8,907 bases of DNA from an uncultured Bacilli bacterium. GTDB taxonomy: Bacteria; Bacillota_I; Bacilli_A; RFN20; CAG-631. The position numbers were made by a program, and so were the translations under genes. Numbering within the stretch: the stretch's first letter is position 1; each line of letters opens with the position of its first letter. Location of the stretch: assembly GCA_934202505.1 (NCBI GenBank), contig CAKPXW010000071.1, forward strand, positions 1 through 8,907, read 5' to 3'. Shown here piece by piece: positions 1-6,304 of the stretch. The notes beneath the pieces are model-generated. The model did not search any database, had not been told where the DNA came from, and was given only the letters and a program-made list of their open reading frames with translations.

Positions 1-556
1 CTTCATATCCTTCAGAGAAAGCCATTTGATGTAAAGCACCTTTTCTTGCATCAGTTGTAGCAATCACATATTTTGCATATCTTTTTGGGCCCCAAACTTT
101 CTTTGCTTCTTCTGCTACTAAGCGAAAAGCAATAGCTGGTTCTGTTGTTGTTCCTGATTTAGAAATAACATTGATAGCTATTTTTTTGCCTGAAATATGT
201 TTAATTACTTGAGCTGTATATGTTGGAGATAATGTGTTTCCTAAATAAATAATTTCACATTTTCCTTTATTAACAATACCATTAATTGCATCTATTGCAG
301 CTTTTGCTCCAAGATAACTTCCGCCAATTCCAATAACTACTAATACATCACATGTTGAAACTATTCTATCTGCAACTGTTTGTATTTTTTTAATATCTGC
401 ATTAGTTAACTCATTAGCATAAGTAGTCCATCCTAAAAAATCAGATCCTTCTCCTGTTTTATTATCAATTTTATCATTGATTTCTTTAACTTGTGGAGCA
501 AGATTTTTTAGTGGGACTTTAATCTTATTAACTTTTGATAAATTTAATTTAATCAT
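1..556 (-). CDS. pgi: Glucose-6-phosphate isomerase, N-terminal 185 residues (runs off the window)
   Basis: Cytoplasmic glycolytic enzyme interconverting glucose-6-phosphate and fructose-6-phosphate. The frame is open from the ATG at 556 to the window edge. It shows the first sugar-isomerase (SIS) domain with GIGGSYLGAKA at residues 76-86 and the phosphate-binding SKSGTTTEPAIAFR stretch at 132-145, both typical of bacterial PGI. Bacterial PGIs are usually about 430-550 residues, so more than half lies outside. The start is supported by AAAGGAG at 567-573, 10 nt upstream. The first 8 bases overlap the end of the upstream S1-protein gene (ATGATTAA), so the two are probably co-transcribed and translationally coupled. 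In Bacillus subtilis the related genes yugI and pgi (yugL) are also near each other (established knowledge). Confidence 0.96.
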   Translation of the reverse strand, partial: MIKLNLSKVNKIKVPLKNLAPQVKEINDKIDNKTGEGSDFLGWTTYANELTNADIKKIQTVADRIVSTCDVLVVIGIGGSYLGAKAAIDAINGIVNKGKCEIIYLGNTLSPTYTAQVIKHISGKKIAINVISKSGTTTEPAIAFRLVAEEAKKVWGPKRYAKYVIATTDARKGALHQMAFSEGYE

Positions 557-926
557 GTACTTTTTTCTCCTTTAATTGTTCTTGAATCCAACCATTTAAA
601 TGTTCTTGTAGTGGGGCAAATTCAGCACCTGGTTCATTAATACTATTAATCTTATAATTCGAATAACGATATCTAGTTTTGGGTGAACAAGCTTTTATTG
701 AAAGTTTTATGTGTTTTGTTTTTTCATCAACATCTAATATTTTAGCATACAAAATATCATCTAATTTGGCGATTTTTGTAATATCTCGAATATATTCTGT
801 TGATATTTCAGAAATATGAATAAGGCCTGTATACTCTTCATTATCCAAAGATCTTACAAACAAACCATAATGCTGCAGACCTATCACCTTAATTTTAATA
901 ATATCCCCTATTTTAAATGGTACCAT
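549..926 (-). CDS. S1-domain RNA-binding protein, GSP13 (YugI)/CvfD type
   Basis: Small cytoplasmic protein of 125 residues. Residues 3-75 form one S1 (OB-fold) domain, recognisable by FKIGDIIKIKV, the central YGLFV strand, GLIHISEIS and the closing HIKLSIKA. A variable tail follows that ends in a charged helix. Length and architecture match the Bacillota general stress protein 13/CvfD family, which binds RNA or ribosomes and acts post-transcriptionally (family knowledge; the target is not visible here). The start at 926 has a good Shine-Dalgarno (AGGTGG) about 8 nt upstream. The gene is first in an apparent operon with pgi, whose start codon overlaps its stop. Confidence 0.88.
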   Translation of the reverse strand: MVPFKIGDIIKIKVIGLQHYGLFVRSLDNEEYTGLIHISEISTEYIRDITKIAKLDDILYAKILDVDEKTKHIKLSIKACSPKTRYRYSNYKINSINEPGAEFAPLQEHLNGWIQEQLKEKKVHD

Positions 927-948
927 TTAATCCACCACCTACTTTATG

Positions 949-979
949 ATTATATCATAAAAATGCTAATATGTTTCAA
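949..979 (-). promoter_or_regulatory. Sigma-A-type promoter of the S1 protein-pgi operon
   Basis: On the minus strand 957-949 reads TGATATAAT, a perfect extended -10 (TGnTATAAT). A weak -35 (TTGAAA, 979-974) lies 19 bp upstream. Transcription would begin near 942, just ahead of the ribosome binding site of the S1 gene. Confidence 0.65.
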
Positions 980-1022
980 AAAATGCATTTTTTTGCTAAG
1001 ATTAATTAAAAAAGTCAATTAT

Positions 1023-1038
1023 TCACTATATTTAGTGA
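1023..1038. repeat. Short perfect palindrome between the S1 and NifU genes
   Basis: TCACTATATTTAGTGA has TCACTA and TAGTGA as inverted arms. It lies in the divergent intergenic region (927-1233), about 45-75 bp upstream of the S1-gene promoter. It could be a regulator's operator, but nothing ties it to a known protein. The rest of this region holds two promoters, one imperfect hairpin (1102-1132) and no convincing gene. Confidence 0.35.
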
Positions 1039-1101
1039 GTCATCAACTTTCGTAGCATAACAACTGTAAAACTCAGGTTATAACATTGGAGGAATTTAGT
1101 G

Positions 1102-1132
1102 TTGCAAAGATTTTTTTAACTATCTTTAGCAA
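1102..1132 (+). other. Imperfect hairpin over a 6-codon open frame
   Basis: TTGCAAAGAT at 1102-1111 pairs with ATCTTTAGCAA at 1122-1132 with one bulged base and a 10-nt loop. GGAGG at 1088-1092 precedes a GTG at 1099 that would be translated as MLQRFF and stop at 1117-1119, inside the loop. No promoter is obvious just upstream and no U-tract follows, so a leader peptide or attenuator is only a possibility. Confidence 0.2.
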
Positions 1133-1200
1133 AATTTACTTTTTCATTTAACATTGAAATTACTTTATTATTTTAAATACTATCAATTATTTTAAGTTTT

Positions 1201-1209
1201 TGGTATAAT
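1201..1209 (+). promoter_or_regulatory. Extended -10 promoter of the NifU-like gene
   Basis: TGGTATAAT at 1201-1209 is a perfect extended -10. There is no good -35 at 16-18 bp upstream, which is common for extended -10 promoters. The predicted transcript starts about 1216 and gives a very short leader before the ribosome binding site at 1222-1227. Confidence 0.6.
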
Positions 1210-1233
1210 ACTAAGTCGTAGAAGGTGATAAAA

Positions 1234-1488
1234 ATGGAAAATGAGGAAATTAAACGTCAAATAATCACAGTTCTTGAAAAAATAAGGCCATTTCTTCAAC
1301 GTGATGGTGGTGACATCGAATTTGTTGATTATAATGATGGTGAAGTTTTTGTAAAAATGATTGGTGCTTGTGCTGGTTGCGAATTAATTGATAATACATT
1401 ACAAGATGGTGTAGCAACTTTATTGCAAGAAGAAGTCCCTGGAGTTGTTAAAGTAACAAATATTTTAGAAAAAGAAGAACTTTTGTAG
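1234..1488 (+). CDS. NifU C-terminal domain (NfuA/YutI-type) Fe-S cluster carrier
   Basis: Small cytoplasmic protein of 84 residues consisting of the NifU C-terminal domain alone. An N-terminal helix (VLEKIRPFLQRDGGDIEFV) is followed by the metal-binding GACAGCEL motif, whose CxxC cysteines hold a cluster between subunits in this family. The family transfers Fe-S clusters from a scaffold to apo-proteins (established knowledge). The ATG at 1234 is preferred to the in-frame GTG at 1225, because AAGGTG at 1222-1227 lies 6 nt before the ATG and itself contains that GTG. The gene is monocistronic, with its own promoter and terminator, and is convergent with the glucosidase gene. Confidence 0.93.
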   Translation: MENEEIKRQIITVLEKIRPFLQRDGGDIEFVDYNDGEVFVKMIGACAGCELIDNTLQDGVATLLQEEVPGVVKVTNILEKEELL

Positions 1489-1500
1489 GTTCTTCTTTTT
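1469..1500. terminator. Bidirectional intrinsic terminator shared by convergent genes
   Basis: A 12-bp perfect stem (1469-1480 with 1489-1500) encloses an 8-nt loop. Each arm starts with A5 or ends in T5, so a U-tract is made in both directions. The NifU-like stop codon (1486-1488) lies in the loop. The glucosidase stop codon (1499-1501) lies at the right foot of the stem. Confidence 0.88.
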
Positions 1501-3829
1501 AATTGCTTTCTATAAGTCTTCTTTTATAATAAATGTTTATTTTAGAGTTTTTAACAATTTGTTTGAATTCTTTTATAGTTTTTGTATTCATTAATTGTTG
1601 ATATAATTCTGATCTTTTGGCATTATCGCCTTCTTGTCTTTGAAGATTATATTTAGCTTGCCTTTTTAATATATCAAGTTTACTTTCCTCTTTATACTTA
1701 ATCTCTATTTCATAAACAAGTAAAGGATCTACATTTTCAATAATTACTTCAAGATTATCACGATGTTTAATAATAACATTGCTTGAAGCAAACACTTCTC
1801 CATCATATATGTTTTTAAAAACTAATCTAATTGTTCTATTTTTCATCATTAAATTCCCATTAATAAAGAAAATAGAAAGATGTTGAATATTATTTTCATT
1901 AAAAGAATTAAAATTTGTTATAGTCATTGCGTTTTGATAATCTTCATATAGATTAAAATCACCATTTCCATTATATACAAGTACTTTAAGTTCTTTAGGG
2001 TTATTAATATCATACTTTAAAGTTCCATCGGTTAAAGGAATAATTGCTCCACTTTTAGCAAGTACTGGTATCGAAGTTAAATTTCTAGTCATAGAGACAA
2101 CTTTTCCACCTGTATATGAATCATTAGTGAAAACATCATACCATCTGCCTACAGGTAAATAAACTTTATTTGTACTATAACCTTTAAATTTAGATTTTTT
2201 TGTAATAGGACTAACTAATAATTGATTGTTAAATATATATTCATTTTTATATTCATAAGCTTCTTTGCTTTCGCTATCATAGTAATATAAAGGTTCAATT
2301 AATGCTAAATCATCTAAATATGTTCTATAAGCAGCAGAATATAAAAATGGAATCATTCTATGTCTTAATTTTAAATAATCAACAATTAAAGAACCTATGC
2401 CATTTTCATATACCCATGGTTCTTTAGTGTAAACTTCTTCACTTTGACAATGTAACCTTAAAATAGGTAAAAATACACCTAGTTGAACATATCTTAAGTT
2501 CAATTCATCATCTTTAATACCTGCCATAAAACCGCCAATATCATGACTCCACCATGTATATCCAATATTTGATGCAGTTATTGTAAAATAAGGAAGATAA
2601 TCTAACGATGTCCAAGAAATAACAGAATCCCCAGAAAATCCTAATGGATAACGTTGTGAACCAATTCCTGTGTATCTTGTTAAAATTAATCCTTTATCTT
2701 GGAAATGGTAATGAGCAAGTTCAAATCTTGTATCATCTATCCACCAATAATCTATTCCTTGTTTTTCAAGAGGATGGTGCATTATATCAAAATAACCATT
2801 TAAAAAAGATGGGGAAGAAAAATCCATTTTAATAGGTTTATATTCTTTAGGATTTTCATTCATATATAATGCCATTTTAGGATATTGTTTTTCATACCAA
2901 CAAATATCATTTGGATGCAAGTTGAAAAAAGTAATAAGATGTCTTTTATGTAATTCATTTAAAAATTTTCTAGGATTAGGAAATAATTCTTTGTTCCAAG
3001 AATAACCTGTCCAACCCCATGTCCATCGTGCAGAATCTTTGTTAAATCCAAACTCTTCTTTATCTCTTTGAAGTTCTTTTATTTTATAATGCTCATACAT
3101 AGTTGTTGAATAATGCCAATCCATATCAATAGTTGCTACAGTTAATGGAATTTCATGTTCTTTAAATTTATCCATTAAAGATAGATATTCTTCATCTGTG
3201 TAAGCATGATATCTACTCCACCATACGCCAAAAACAAAACGAGGTAATAATGGTGCTTTTCCTGATAATTCATAAAACGCATTTACTGCTTTTTGATATT
3301 CATGTCCATATGCAAATACATATAAATCTATTGCTTTTTTTTCGCGATGAATAAGAATTCCTTCATCATTAAATAATAATGAATTGCTATCATCTATTAC
3401 CGCTACACCATTTTTAGAAACAACTCCACTTTCAAGGTTTATTTCTTTTCGCATTTTTGGATAATATTTGTTGATTCTTCCATCACAGCCATCTAATCCA
3501 CTAGATGTTCCAAGTAAATTTTCTTTATTATCTAAAGATATTTTTTTATCATTTAATAATACAAAAGAGTTTTCAATACTATCTTCAATATGCAATACTG
3601 CTTTGCTTGTATTTATTTCAAGATAAGTATCATTTTTTTTGATAGTAAAATTAACTTTTGGTAAATCTCTATATATAAAAGCTGTACTTGCTAAATCTAC
3701 AAAAGCATCTTTTTCTATTCTAAATAAGCATTCTTTTAAAACAGTTACACGATAATTTTTATAAAATACACAATTATCTTTTAAAGCAATAGGACGAGTT
3801 TTTATTATTAAGTTGTTATTAAGTTTCAT
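1499..3829 (-). CDS. Glycoside hydrolase family 31, alpha-glucosidase-like
   Basis: Intracellular enzyme of 776 residues with no signal peptide, expected to release alpha-linked sugars from non-reducing ends. Residues 1-180 form the N-terminal beta domain and about 193-500 the catalytic barrel. Barrel motifs are GVWWSRY (201-207), ATIDMDWH (232-239), YWWIDD (361-366), GFSGDS (397-402) and WWSHDIGGF (426-434). By alignment to known GH31 motifs, D365 is the likely nucleophile and D401 the acid/base. The usual WxDMNEP is replaced by WIDDTRFE, and WSGDN by FSGDS, so specificity should not be assumed to be plain maltase. After the C-terminal beta domains, residues 711-776 form an unusual charged, helical tail. 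The start at 3829 has AAAGGAAA about 7 nt upstream. The gene appears monocistronic. Confidence 0.9.
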   Translation of the reverse strand: MKLNNNLIIKTRPIALKDNCVFYKNYRVTVLKECLFRIEKDAFVDLASTAFIYRDLPKVNFTIKKNDTYLEINTSKAVLHIEDSIENSFVLLNDKKISLDNKENLLGTSSGLDGCDGRINKYYPKMRKEINLESGVVSKNGVAVIDDSNSLLFNDEGILIHREKKAIDLYVFAYGHEYQKAVNAFYELSGKAPLLPRFVFGVWWSRYHAYTDEEYLSLMDKFKEHEIPLTVATIDMDWHYSTTMYEHYKIKELQRDKEEFGFNKDSARWTWGWTGYSWNKELFPNPRKFLNELHKRHLITFFNLHPNDICWYEKQYPKMALYMNENPKEYKPIKMDFSSPSFLNGYFDIMHHPLEKQGIDYWWIDDTRFELAHYHFQDKGLILTRYTGIGSQRYPLGFSGDSVISWTSLDYLPYFTITASNIGYTWWSHDIGGFMAGIKDDELNLRYVQLGVFLPILRLHCQSEEVYTKEPWVYENGIGSLIVDYLKLRHRMIPFLYSAAYRTYLDDLALIEPLYYYDSESKEAYEYKNEYIFNNQLLVSPITKKSKFKGYSTNKVYLPVGRWYDVFTNDSYTGGKVVSMTRNLTSIPVLAKSGAIIPLTDGTLKYDINNPKELKVLVYNGNGDFNLYEDYQNAMTITNFNSFNENNIQHLSIFFINGNLMMKNRTIRLVFKNIYDGEVFASSNVIIKHRDNLEVIIENVDPLLVYEIEIKYKEESKLDILKRQAKYNLQRQEGDNAKRSELYQQLMNTKTIKEFKQIVKNSKINIYYKRRLIESN

Positions 3830-3862
3830 AAATTATTTCCTTTTATTAATTAATTTAATTTT

Positions 3863-3891
3863 ATTTTAAAAGAATATAATATTACATTCAA
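3863..3891 (-). promoter_or_regulatory. Predicted promoter of the GH31 gene
   Basis: On the minus strand TTGAAT (3891-3886) is separated by exactly 17 bp from TAAAAT (3868-3863). This gives a start near 3857 and a leader of roughly 28 nt before the ATG at 3829. No catabolite-repression (cre) box is convincing in this A+T-rich stretch. Confidence 0.5.
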
Positions 3892-3940
3892 GAAATAAGT
3901 TTATAATGTGCAAAATATTTCGTTAATATACTTAAATATG

Positions 3941-3967
3941 AAAAAAAATAGACTCACGTCTATTTTT
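3941..3967 (-). terminator. Intrinsic terminator of the four-helix membrane protein gene
   Basis: AAAAATAGAC (3944-3953) pairs perfectly with GTCTATTTTT (3958-3967) around a TCAC loop. Read on the minus strand the stem runs into eight U residues (3948-3941). It lies 9 bp beyond the stop codon of the membrane protein gene. Confidence 0.85.
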
Positions 3968-3975
3968 ATTCGTTC

Positions 3976-4479
3976 CTATTTATAATTTGAACTATGTTTT
4001 GCTTTCTTTTCTTGTTCTTTAAATTGATCATTACTTATTGCATATAAAAGGCCAGCGCCTAATAAAATAAACAATAAAATAACTACCATAAAATAAACCC
4101 AAGTTGAAACAGGAGAAGCTTGCACAAGCTTTCCATCATAAATGCCTTTTACACTATAGCCAACTCTACATAAAGCAGGAACTGCTTGAAAAATAATTCC
4201 AGCAAGTGTTAAAGGAAAATATTTGTGGAAAGATGCATTTGGAAGCCAAGTTAATACAATTACAGCTACAATCCATAGTAAAGCAACAATCTTAATAATC
4301 CAATAGAAGACATTTCCATAAACACTCATAGGTAAAGCAGGATTTTTAATTACTTCATCTCCTATATAATAAGATGATCCTTTCTTTCCTACTAGGAATG
4401 AAAACATCAAAGAAATTGCAATAATAAACAAAAGGCAAAATGTTGATAAAGCTTTATATCTTGTTGAATATTTTTTCAT
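3976..4479 (-). CDS. Four-helix integral membrane protein of unknown function
   Basis: A protein of 167 residues with predicted membrane helices at about 11-31, 57-79, 88-110 and 127-147, a short basic N-terminus and a lysine-rich polar C-terminal tail (150-167). No family signature is recognised. The start at 4479 is supported by GGAGG at 4488-4492, 8 nt upstream. It follows the slipin gene by 59 bp on the same strand. It also has a promoter in that gap and its own terminator, so it can be transcribed alone. SPFH proteins often act with a membrane partner, usually NfeD. This protein has the position of such a partner but no visible NfeD OB-fold, so a link is only inference. Confidence 0.8.
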   Translation of the reverse strand: MKKYSTRYKALSTFCLLFIIAISLMFSFLVGKKGSSYYIGDEVIKNPALPMSVYGNVFYWIIKIVALLWIVAVIVLTWLPNASFHKYFPLTLAGIIFQAVPALCRVGYSVKGIYDGKLVQASPVSTWVYFMVVILLFILLGAGLLYAISNDQFKEQEKKAKHSSNYK

Positions 4480-4502
4480 TTTACTTTCCTCCGATTTATT
4501 TT

Positions 4503-4531
4503 ATTATTTAATAATAAAAGAAAAAAGTCAA
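4503..4531 (-). promoter_or_regulatory. Predicted promoter of the four-helix membrane protein gene
   Basis: On the minus strand TTGACT (4531-4526) and AATAAT (4508-4503) are spaced 17 bp, each one base off consensus. The -10 lies within an A/T-only inverted repeat (4499-4519, arms of 10 with one central base), which could be a site for a regulator or merely compositional. Confidence 0.55.
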
Positions 4532-4538
4532 TAATAAT

Positions 4539-5648
4539 TTAATGTTTGTCAGAACTTAAAAGTGTTGTAAGTTGAGATAGAATGTCATTGCCACTAGTTA
4601 AATTAATATTTCCAACTTTTTCACATATTCTTTCAACATATTCAAGTTCTTTTAATTTGTATAGTGTTTTATTTTCTTCCATAAGTCTTGCAGTATTTAA
4701 TAAAGAACGTGTTGAAGCAACTTCTTCTCTTCGTGTTATCACATTAGCTTGAGCTTTCTTTTCAGCAAGCAATACAGTATTCATAATATTCCTAATTTCA
4801 CCAGGCAAAATCAAGTCTTTAACTGCAATTTCTTTTATCTCTAAATATAATTCTTTTGCTTTTTCTTTTAAAGATGACAATAAGAAAGAAGACATTTCAT
4901 TTTTAGAAGTTAATATAGTATCTAAACTTTTATTTCCTACATAATCTCTTAAAGCAAGTTGAATTGCTACATAAAGTTGATTTTTATAATTATTTACTTC
5001 TGTTATTATTTTTACATAATCATTGATAATATAATTACATACGCAATTTATTCTTAAAGAAACTTTATCATTCGTTAAAATTTCTTGTCCTACAATATCT
5101 TGGCTTATTAAGCAAGATTCAACATTAATGATATTAACATCAATATTTACTTTTAAAAAATAATATTTTCCAGGTTCACATAATTTAACAAATTTATTAT
5201 TGTAAAATAAAACTCCTTTTTGATTTATTCCTATTTCAAATTTATAAAAATAATTTTCTAACGCTTCATTTTTAAATAAATATGTTGGAAAATCATCAGG
5301 TATTTCTGGATTATTTAAATCAAGGCAAATAAAAGTATGCTTTCTATTAATATTCCAAAAATAATAATCCCCAGGTTTTAAAACTTCAACAAAAATGTCA
5401 TTTACAAAATGCAAAGTCAATTTAGTATCTAATGCTTTAAATTGAATAGTATTTTTTATAAATTCTTCATCAGTTGCTAAAACTTCTACATTAATTTTTG
5501 ATTTTAATGCTATAGGTTTATCATCTATCTTACAAATTTCATAGCGTTTACAATATGTCGAAAAATAGGCTCCTGCATTAACCATTTTAACAAATTTCCC
5601 TTTTTTGAATAAAAAACCTTTTGCATCTTCATTAATAATTATTTTCAT
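4539..5648 (-). CDS. SPFH/band-7 (slipin-like) protein without membrane anchor
   Basis: A 369-residue protein counted from the ATG at 5648. An in-frame GTG at 5657 would add three residues, but AAGGAG at 5659-5664 is only 1 nt from it and 10 nt from the ATG. Counted from the GTG, a glycine/lysine-rich module of the type GxLFxxxKFVKxxxPGxYYF occurs three times, at about 14-32, 82-101 and 148-167. The band-7 core follows at about 175-290, then a helical segment rich in A, E, K and R (290-340), typical of the oligomerising coiled part of slipins. No hydrophobic N-terminal helix is visible, so membrane association would need a partner or peripheral contact. Family members scaffold membrane microdomains or proteases. 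The exact role here is unknown. Confidence 0.82.
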   Translation of the reverse strand: MKIIINEDAKGFLFKKGKFVKMVNAGAYFSTYCKRYEICKIDDKPIALKSKINVEVLATDEEFIKNTIQFKALDTKLTLHFVNDIFVEVLKPGDYYFWNINRKHTFICLDLNNPEIPDDFPTYLFKNEALENYFYKFEIGINQKGVLFYNNKFVKLCEPGKYYFLKVNIDVNIINVESCLISQDIVGQEILTNDKVSLRINCVCNYIINDYVKIITEVNNYKNQLYVAIQLALRDYVGNKSLDTILTSKNEMSSFLLSSLKEKAKELYLEIKEIAVKDLILPGEIRNIMNTVLLAEKKAQANVITRREEVASTRSLLNTARLMEENKTLYKLKELEYVERICEKVGNINLTSGNDILSQLTTLLSSDKH

Positions 5649-5711
5649 TGTTTTCACACTCCTTCTATGTCAACCATTTTAAATGGATAATTTCATTGTG
5701 TTCTATAAAGA

Positions 5712-6085
5712 AAAAACGGTCTTTGATTAAGTAATATCTCCTTAAGGCGGAATATATATATTTGGCCTTAAATCTAATATTACGATATCCTCATCGAACA
5801 AAGTTTAATCTTTATTATCAATTACTTACTTTATCTAACGAGCCTAAAGTTTTTATCGATACGAACACTTTTTTAATAAGTCTCAAACTTTTTTTGTGCT
5901 TTTACCGCTTAGCAATAGATTTCTACAATCTAGTAGGATTCGAACCTACGAATACAATGTCTATACAGGACATTTCAAGAAATAATAAACATTATTTCTT
6001 TAGTTAATAAGATTTCAGTATACATTTTGGTATTTCTCATGCACTGTGATAACTATAATATATCCACCTTATCGAAAATCTTATT
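5712..6085 (-). ncRNA. Candidate structured non-coding RNA (unknown family) or long structured leader
   Basis: A stretch of about 370 nt lacks a convincing gene but starts just after a good promoter and shows ordered inverted repeats. From its 5' end on the minus strand these are as follows. A 12-bp perfect helix (6087-6076 with 6015-6004) encloses a 60-nt subdomain. A 10-bp perfect hairpin with tetraloop lies at 6000-5977. A 6-bp stem with 7-nt loop CTGTATA lies at 5974-5956. A tRNA-type T-arm lies at 5949-5933, stacked directly on a 6-bp hairpin at 5932-5916. A long-range helix (5890-5883 with 5808-5801, then 5879-5874 with 5817-5812) follows. The 3' hairpin is two-part (5783-5777 with 5737-5731; 5771-5765 with 5748-5742). 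A possible closing helix (5910-5904 with 5720-5714) ends at a T6 run. The pairings were found by eye, not by folding software. The slipin ATG is about 65 nt beyond the 3' end, so a leader is the main alternative. Confidence 0.5.
5933..5974 (-). other. tRNA-Tyr-like anticodon arm plus T-arm, without a complete tRNA
   Basis: Minus-strand 5974-5956 gives AATGTC, loop CTGTATA, GACATT. The loop has U33 followed by GUA in the anticodon position (5966-5964), matching tRNA-Tyr except for the base after the anticodon. Six bases later, 5949-5933 gives GTAGG, loop TTCGAAT, CCTAC, a canonical T-arm. No D-arm is present, a 10-bp hairpin takes its place, and the sequence after the T-arm (TAGATTG) neither forms a 7-bp acceptor stem nor leads to CCA. 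The variable region is only 6 nt, whereas bacterial tRNA-Tyr has a long one. It is thus a mimic or relic, not a working tRNA. Confidence 0.55.
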
Positions 6086-6091
6086 AATTTG

Positions 6092-6120
6092 ATTATAACT
6101 TTTTTTAATATTTAATTCAA
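6092..6120 (-). promoter_or_regulatory. Strong promoter of the candidate non-coding RNA
   Basis: On the minus strand TTGAAT (6120-6115), a 17-bp spacer containing an A7 tract, and a perfect TATAAT (6097-6092). The predicted start is at about 6085, at the 5' strand of the 12-bp closing helix. The leftward gene it could otherwise serve is the slipin, more than 430 bp away. Confidence 0.65.
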
Positions 6121-6218
6121 TTATTTTGTAAAAATACAAATTTTCTTTAAGTACATTCAATATATACTAATTTCCGTTTTTTCTCAATTGTTATTTTTTT
6201 TACTGAATTTAATTTAAC

Positions 6219-6260
6219 AAAAAAACTAGATCTCGTCCACTAACAAACGGAATCTAGTTT
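6219..6260 (-). terminator. Possible terminator downstream of the decayed gene
   Basis: AAACTAGAT (6223-6231) pairs perfectly with ATCTAGTTT (6252-6260) around a 20-nt loop. On the minus strand the second arm runs into T7 (6225-6219). The large loop weakens the call. The stretch 6121-6282 otherwise holds only small hairpins and repeats and no gene. Confidence 0.45.
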
Positions 6261-6304
6261 GTCAAATGCATTATTCTTTTTCTTAAACGGAATTTACTTT
6301 GTCA
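6245..6304. repeat. Two direct repeat units with an inverted partner at 6167-6179
   Basis: AAACGGAATCTAGTTTGTCA (6245-6264) and AAACGGAATTTACTTTGTCA (6285-6304) match at 17 or 18 of 20 positions and are 40 bp apart. The second one overlaps the stop codon of the decayed gene. An inverted relative, CTAATTTCCGTTT, lies at 6167-6179. Such an arrangement resembles degraded ends of a transposable element, but the element is not identified. Confidence 0.4.

Noticed and set aside
816..1055. A 79-codon plus-strand open frame
   Set aside because: It is antisense to the start of the S1 protein gene and its promoter, with no ribosome binding site or family signal.
2644..2832. A 62-codon plus-strand open frame within the GH31 gene
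   Set aside because: It lies wholly antisense to the conserved catalytic region, without a ribosome binding site.
5916..6000. A complete functional tRNA-Tyr gene
   Set aside because: D-arm, acceptor stem and CCA are absent, and the variable region is too short for a bacterial tRNA-Tyr.
5762..6007. An 81-codon plus-strand open frame
   Set aside because: No ribosome binding site. Its LVGFEPTN segment is the usual false translation of the antisense of a tRNA T-arm, and the opposite strand carries the promoter and helices.
5712..6085. tmRNA, RNase P RNA or T-box leader
   Set aside because: No tag peptide with ALAA end, no GGTTCGA...CCA 3' end and no 5' tRNA-like half for tmRNA. No GAGGAAAGTCC for RNase P. 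No T-box GGGTGGNACC sequence or following synthetase gene.
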